9,428 nt of DNA from Arthrobacter sp. (GTDB lineage: Bacteria > Actinomycetota > Actinomycetes > Actinomycetales > Micrococcaceae), in contig JASLAA010000020.1 in NCBI GenBank assembly GCA_030147325.1, forward strand, positions 1 to 9,428, in the 5' to 3' direction. Both the position numbers and the translations under genes were made by a program. The notes beneath the pieces are model-generated. The model ran no database searches. It was given only the letters and a program-made list of their open reading frames with translations, and was not told the DNA's origin. Positions 5,578 through 9,428 of this stretch are shown here, piece after piece (position 1 is the stretch's first letter; every line of letters begins with the position of its first letter).

Positions 5578-8500
5578 ATGTTCCTGCTCGATAGCGACAG
5601 CGGCGCGTCCCTGGGCCCCGCGGATGGAGCGGCGGCGGATCTGGTGTACTCCGCGACCGATCTGGTGACCGCGTCGGAGTGCGAATACCGCCTCCTGCGT
5701 ATCCTCGACGAGAAGCTCGGGCGTGCTCCACGGGCCGAGTTCGCCCCCGACGCGATGCTGCAGCGAGCCGCCTCCCTCGGCGACGTGCACGAGCGCCGCG
5801 TGCTGGAGGGCATGCTCGCCGAGCACGGCGCGTGGTCGCAGGGGAATCCGCGAGGCGTGTACGACGTCGTACCCGCCGGGACGATGGCCCGCGAGACCCT
5901 GACGGCGAAGCACGACGAGTCGCTCCGGGCGCTGGGATCGGGGGCAGCCGTGGTCTTCCAGGCCGCCTTCTTCGACGGCACCTTCCACGGCCGTTCCGAC
6001 TTCCTGGTGCTCCAGGCGGACGGCTCCTATGCGGTCTGGGACACGAAGCTGGCCCGCCATGCGAAGGTGGGCGCCCTGCTCCAGCTCGCCGCCTACGGGG
6101 ACCAGCTGATCTCTGCCGGGATACCGACGTCCCGCGAGGTCACGCTGGTTCTCGGCGACCGGTCGCACAGCGTGCACAGCCTGCGGGACCTCCTGCCCGT
6201 GTTCCGCGAGCGCCGTACCCGCTTCCTCGACCTCGTGGACCGCCACCGCCACCAGCCCGAGCCGGTCGCCTGGGATGCCGGGGGCATCACCGCGTGCGGG
6301 CGCTGCGACTACTGCGCCGAGCGGGTCGAGGCCACCCGCGACCTCCTCCTCGTGGGTTCGATGACCGGTGAGCGCAGGGCGAGGCTCAGGGCCGAGGGCA
6401 TCAGCACGATCGAGGAGCTGGCGGCGGAGCCGCCACGCCCCGAGGATCCGACCTTCACCCGGCTGCAGGAGCAGGCGAGCCTGCAGGTGGGAGGCGCGGC
6501 GACCGACGGCGGCGTCACCTATCGTGACGCGGACGGCGCGGAGCACACCGTCTCCTACCGGGTCCTTCCGCAGCACACCCTCGCAGCTCTCCCCGCGCCG
6601 AGCCCGGGTGACATCTTCTTCGACTTCGAAGGGGACCCGCTGTGGCAGGATCCGGCAGACGGCAGCTGGGGTATCGAGTACCTGTTCGGCGTGATGGAAC
6701 CGGTGGGCGGGGCCGGTGATACGCCCTTCCGCCCGTTCTGGGCACACAGCCGGGCAGAGGAGCGCACCGCGTTCATGTCCTTCCTCGACTACGTGGCGCA
6801 GCGCCGGGAGCAGCACCCCGACCTGCACATCTACCACTACGCCGCCTACGAGAAGAGCGCACTCCGGCGCCTGTCCCTCGTCCATGTCGTGGGTGAGGAA
6901 GCGGTGGACACGCTGCTGCGCGACGGCGTGCTGGTCGACCTCTACGACACGGTGCGGCACAGCCTGCGCATCTCCGAGCGCTCCTACAGCATCAAGAAGC
7001 TCGAGCCCCTCTACATGGGCAGCACCCTCCGGTCGGGTGACGTCACCGATGCGGGCGCCTCCATCGTCGCCTATGCGGCCTACTGCGCAGCGCGCGACGC
7101 CGGTGACGACACCGGGGCGGCCGAGATCCTCGCCGGCATCAGCGACTACAACCGTTACGACTGCCTCTCCACCCTCCGGCTGCGCGACTGGCTGCTCGGG
7201 CTGGGTGCACGGCCGGACGTCCCCCGGACCACGCCCCTCGAGCCACCCGCTGGACAGGAGCAGAACGACCCCGTCCCCGGACCTCCGCCCGAGGAGACGC
7301 GGCTGCTGGAACACCTCGCAGCCCTGCCCGCCGAAGAGGCACAGCACCCGGACCAGCGGGCCATCGCGCTCGTCGCCGCGGCCGTCGGCTACCACCGCCG
7401 GGAGCGGAAGCAGTTCTGGTGGTCCCATTTCGACCGGCTGGCAGCGCCTGCCCACGAGTGGGAGCAGTCCCGGGACGTCCTGGTGTTCCGCTCCGTCGAG
7501 GTGGTGCAGGACTGGGCCAGGCCCACTCCGCGGTCGAACCCCGTCCGGACCCTCCGCGCGACGGCGGGCCTCGCGCCGGGCGCCGACTTCCGCGAGGGAT
7601 CGTCCTCGTTCGCCGTCTACGCCGCCCCGGTGCCCGAGGGAACCGACAGCACGGACAGCAGTGGCGCAGGCCGCGGCGGATGGTTCGGCGTGGAGGTCCT
7701 GGAGCTCACCGAGCAGACCGGACCGGCAGGGCAGGAGGGGCGGGCCGGCCGGGTGGAGAGCGGGAGCCTGGTGACGATCGTCATGCGGGAGAAGCTGAGG
7801 CGCGGGGCCGAACCGCGTCCCGAGCTGCCCGTGGCCCTGGCACCGGATCAGCCGCTGATGACCGCGTCCCTGCAGGCGGCGCTCCTGTCACTGGCCGACC
7901 GCGTCGGCCGGGCACTGCCGAGGGTGCCTGCGGGCCCTGCCCTCGATCTCCTGCGCCGACTACCGCCGCGCCTGCACGACGGCGCCGCCCTGCCCGCCGT
8001 CGCGCCGGGCGGTGCCGGGTACGCGGACGCGATCACGGCGGCCCTGCTACTCCTCGACGATTCCTACTTGGCTGTGCAGGGGCCGCCCGGTACCGGCAAG
8101 ACACACGTGGGTGCCGATGTCATCAGCAGGCTGGTCGACCTCGGGTGGAAGGTCGGCGTCGTCGCGCAGTCCCACGCCGTGGTCGAGAACCTGCTGTGCA
8201 GGGCGATGGAGGCCGGCGTGCCCGGGCGCCTGGTGGCGAAGCGCACGGAGGACCAGGAGTCACCGTGGGACCAGCGGACCGACGCCGACGTCGTCCGCCT
8301 CCTCTCCACCGACGGCGGGTGCCTGATCGGTGGCACGGCGTGGACCATGACGGGAAGCAGGGTCCCGCCGGGTTCCCTCGACCTGCTCGTCGTCGACGAG
8401 GCGGGTCAGTTCTCCCTCGCCAACACGATGGCCGTCGCGCAGGCCGCACGACGGCTCCTGTTGCTCGGCGACCCGCAGCAACTCCCCCAGGTCACACAGG

Positions 8501-9192
8501 GAACCCACCCCGAGCCGGTCCACGTGTCGGCGCTCGGATGGCTGTCGGACGGCCACGCGACCCTGCCTCCGACCCTCGGGTACTTCCTCGCCGACACCTG
8601 GCGCATGCACCCGGACCTCTGCAGCGCCGTGTCGGGATTCGCCTACGACGGCCGCTTGACGACGGCGCCCGCCGCCCGGGAACGCCTCCTCGACGGCGTG
8701 CCGCCGGGGCTCGAATGCATCCAGGTGGTCCACGAGGACAACGCGACCTCCTCCCCCGAGGAAGCGGCTGAAGTCTGCGTCCAGGTCCGCCGGCACCTCG
8801 GGCTGCCCTGGACCTCCTCGGCCGGCAGCACGCCAAGACCGCTCGGGCAGGCGGACATCCTCGTGGTGGCCGCCTACAACGCGCAGGTGCACCTGATCAG
8901 GCAGGCGCTCGTTGCGGCGGGATACGGAGGGGTCCGGGTCGGGACGGTGGACCGGTTCCAGGGTCAGCAGGCCGTGGTCGTCATCGTGAGCATGGCGGCG
9001 TCCTCCGCTGCCGAGGCTCCGAGGGGCATCGGCTTCCTCCTCGATCGCAACCGCGTCAATGTCGCTGTGTCCCGCGGGCAGTGGCGGGCGGTCATCATCC
9101 GCTCGCCCCGGCTCACCCACCACCTGCCGGCGACGCCGTCCGCCCTCGAGGAGCTGGGGGCCTTCATCGGCCTGTGCGACGCCGGGAGCTGA
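5578..9192 (+). CDS. TM0106-type RecB-like nuclease / RNase-H-fold nuclease / SF1 helicase fusion
   Basis: A 1204-residue multidomain protein. Residues 24-250 form a RecB/Cas4-like PD-(D/E)XK nuclease: His71, Asp141, the 'DTK' at 155-157, and Gln169-x3-Tyr173 (QxxxY motif). Cys35 plus Cys240, Cys243 and Cys246 could hold an iron-sulphur cluster. A helix-hairpin-helix-like piece (266-285) follows. Residues 343-545 are an RNase_H_2/DEDD exonuclease domain: 'FFDFEG' (Asp349, Glu351), 'YHYAAYEKSAL' (from 419) and 'DYNRYDC' (Asp528). After a Pro-rich linker (about 545-575) and an unassigned region (577-825) comes an SF1 helicase: Walker A 'GPPGTGKT' (835-842), Walker B 'DEAGQ' (940-944), motif III 'GDPQQLPQ' (964-971), 'DTWRMHP' (1006-1012), 'GTVDRFQGQ' (1122-1130) and 'NVAVSRG' (1161-1167). 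All key residues are present, so it is probably an active DNA- or RNA-processing enzyme in repair or defence; the exact role is unknown. GGAAGG (5564-5569) precedes the ATG by eight bases. Confidence 0.92.
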   Translation: MFLLDSDSGASLGPADGAAADLVYSATDLVTASECEYRLLRILDEKLGRAPRAEFAPDAMLQRAASLGDVHERRVLEGMLAEHGAWSQGNPRGVYDVVPAGTMARETLTAKHDESLRALGSGAAVVFQAAFFDGTFHGRSDFLVLQADGSYAVWDTKLARHAKVGALLQLAAYGDQLISAGIPTSREVTLVLGDRSHSVHSLRDLLPVFRERRTRFLDLVDRHRHQPEPVAWDAGGITACGRCDYCAERVEATRDLLLVGSMTGERRARLRAEGISTIEELAAEPPRPEDPTFTRLQEQASLQVGGAATDGGVTYRDADGAEHTVSYRVLPQHTLAALPAPSPGDIFFDFEGDPLWQDPADGSWGIEYLFGVMEPVGGAGDTPFRPFWAHSRAEERTAFMSFLDYVAQRREQHPDLHIYHYAAYEKSALRRLSLVHVVGEEAVDTLLRDGVLVDLYDTVRHSLRISERSYSIKKLEPLYMGSTLRSGDVTDAGASIVAYAAYCAARDAGDDTGAAEILAGISDYNRYDCLSTLRLRDWLLGLGARPDVPRTTPLEPPAGQEQNDPVPGPPPEETRLLEHLAALPAEEAQHPDQRAIALVAAAVGYHRRERKQFWWSHFDRLAAPAHEWEQSRDVLVFRSVEVVQDWARPTPRSNPVRTLRATAGLAPGADFREGSSSFAVYAAPVPEGTDSTDSSGAGRGGWFGVEVLELTEQTGPAGQEGRAGRVESGSLVTIVMREKLRRGAEPRPELPVALAPDQPLMTASLQAALLSLADRVGRALPRVPAGPALDLLRRLPPRLHDGAALPAVAPGGAGYADAITAALLLLDDSYLAVQGPPGTGKTHVGADVISRLVDLGWKVGVVAQSHAVVENLLCRAMEAGVPGRLVAKRTEDQESPWDQRTDADVVRLLSTDGGCLIGGTAWTMTGSRVPPGSLDLLVVDEAGQFSLANTMAVAQAARRLLLLGDPQQLPQVTQGTHPEPVHVSALGWLSDGHATLPPTLGYFLADTWRMHPDLCSAVSGFAYDGRLTTAPAARERLLDGVPPGLECIQVVHEDNATSSPEEAAEVCVQVRRHLGLPWTSSAGSTPRPLGQADILVVAAYNAQVHLIRQALVAAGYGGVRVGTVDRFQGQQAVVVIVSMAASSAAEAPRGIGFLLDRNRVNVAVSRGQWRAVIIRSPRLTHHLPATPSALEELGAFIGLCDAGS

Positions 9193-9227
9193 ACGGTTGC
9201 GCCGGGGTTGGTAGGCGGCGCCGTCGT
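9193..9227 (+). terminator. Possible terminator of the nuclease-helicase gene
   Basis: Bases 9193-9203 pair with 9217-9227, with two G-U wobbles and one mismatch in plus-strand RNA, around a 13-base loop. It begins right after the stop codon. The wobbles favour the plus strand. No T-run is present. Confidence 0.4.
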
Positions 9228-9237
9228 TAACGAAGAA

Positions 9238-9263
9238 GCAGGCCGGACCGAAGTCCGACCTGC
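9238..9263 (-). terminator. Terminator of the cold-shock gene with a UUCG tetraloop
   Basis: On the minus strand, 9263-9253 pairs with 9248-9238 (11 pairs, one G-U wobble) around TTCG closed by C-G, the very stable cUUCGg tetraloop. A T-rich tail (TTCTTCG) follows in the direction of transcription. The wobble would be a C-A mismatch on the plus strand, which assigns the element to the minus-strand gene. It lies 34 bases past the stop codon. Confidence 0.8.
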
Positions 9264-9297
9264 CGCATTCGAAAAGATCTAGAGGAAGATCCGAACC

Positions 9298-9428
9298 CTA
9301 GAGGGGCTGGATGTTCGACGCCTGAGGACCCTTGGGGCCCTGCTCGGTGTCGAAGCTGACCTTCTGGTTCTCATCAAGCGAGCGGTAGCCGCTTGCGTTG
9401 ATGGCGGAGAAGTGAGCGAACACGTCTG
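9298..9428 (-). CDS. cspA: Cold-shock protein (CspA family), C-terminal part, cut by window edge
   Basis: The last 42 residues of a protein normally about 67 residues long, ending at TAG (9300-9298). It carries the second half of the OB-fold cold-shock domain: 'DVFAHFSAI' (the RNP2-type strand, usually DVFVH), 'GYRSLDENQKVSFD', and 'QGPKGPQASNI' leading to the usual C-terminal 'QPL'. The N-terminal RNP1 strand (KGFGFI) lies beyond the window. CspA-type proteins bind single-stranded RNA and DNA and act as RNA chaperones in cold or growth adaptation. Actinobacteria carry several paralogues, so the symbol gives the family, not a proven orthologue. The gene converges on the nuclease-helicase gene and has its own strong terminator. 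Confidence 0.95.
   Translation of the reverse strand, partial: DVFAHFSAINASGYRSLDENQKVSFDTEQGPKGPQASNIQPL

Noticed and set aside
4753..7455. A 900-codon open frame on the minus strand opposite the DUF2993 and nuclease-helicase genes
   Set aside because: It is a GC-rich antisense shadow: no recognisable domains, composition dominated by Arg/Gly/Val/Glu, and it overlaps two well-supported genes.
5578..9192. That the nuclease-helicase is part of a multi-gene phage-defence island
   Set aside because: Its neighbours are DUF2993 and cspA; no methylase, toxin, integrase or second defence gene is present. A defence role remains possible only as a single-gene system.

Overview
This is a high-GC window with short intergenic gaps, Shine-Dalgarno sites of the AGGAG type and gene families common in Actinobacteria. 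The partial cold-shock protein at the right edge, the small DUF-type proteins and the isopenicillin-N-synthase-like oxygenase suggest a Micrococcaceae-like genome (Arthrobacter or a relative). That placement is inferred from family resemblance, not from a phylogenetic marker. No rRNA, tRNA, CRISPR array, insertion sequence or integrase was seen, and nothing marks a recent mobile insertion.

Layout, left to right. (1) The 3' end of an aminoglycoside-phosphotransferase-type kinase on the plus strand (1-324) converges on a small ABM-family putative quinol monooxygenase on the minus strand (368-688). (2) Divergent from the monooxygenase are a DUF1232 (YkvA-like) membrane protein (831-1274) and a 2-oxoglutarate/Fe(II) oxygenase (1319-2347), which ends at a strong terminator hairpin. 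(3) A roughly 300-base gap holds a possible frameshifted zinc-ribbon relic. A secreted CHRD-like protein with an EF-hand-type calcium loop and a C-terminal membrane anchor follows (2652-3425). (4) A tight minus-strand three-gene operon (4672 down to 3475) encodes a DUF3817 membrane protein, a short protein of the type often annotated 'biopolymer transporter Tol', and a DUF3253 protein. It converges on the CHRD gene at one long shared hairpin. (5) Divergent from the operon is a membrane-anchored DUF2993 (LmeA-like) protein (4790-5476). (6) The largest gene (5578-9192) encodes a 1204-residue protein with a RecB/Cas4-like nuclease, a DEDD-type RNase-H-fold nuclease and an SF1 DNA2/Upf1-like helicase. 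(7) A cold-shock protein gene on the minus strand is cut by the right edge and has its own UUCG-capped terminator.

Most genes look like single-function housekeeping or stress genes, not one pathway. The item closest to an undescribed system is the double-nuclease helicase (TM0106-like family). Its motifs appear intact, but I know of no established biological role for it. The second is the compact operon of three poorly characterised proteins.
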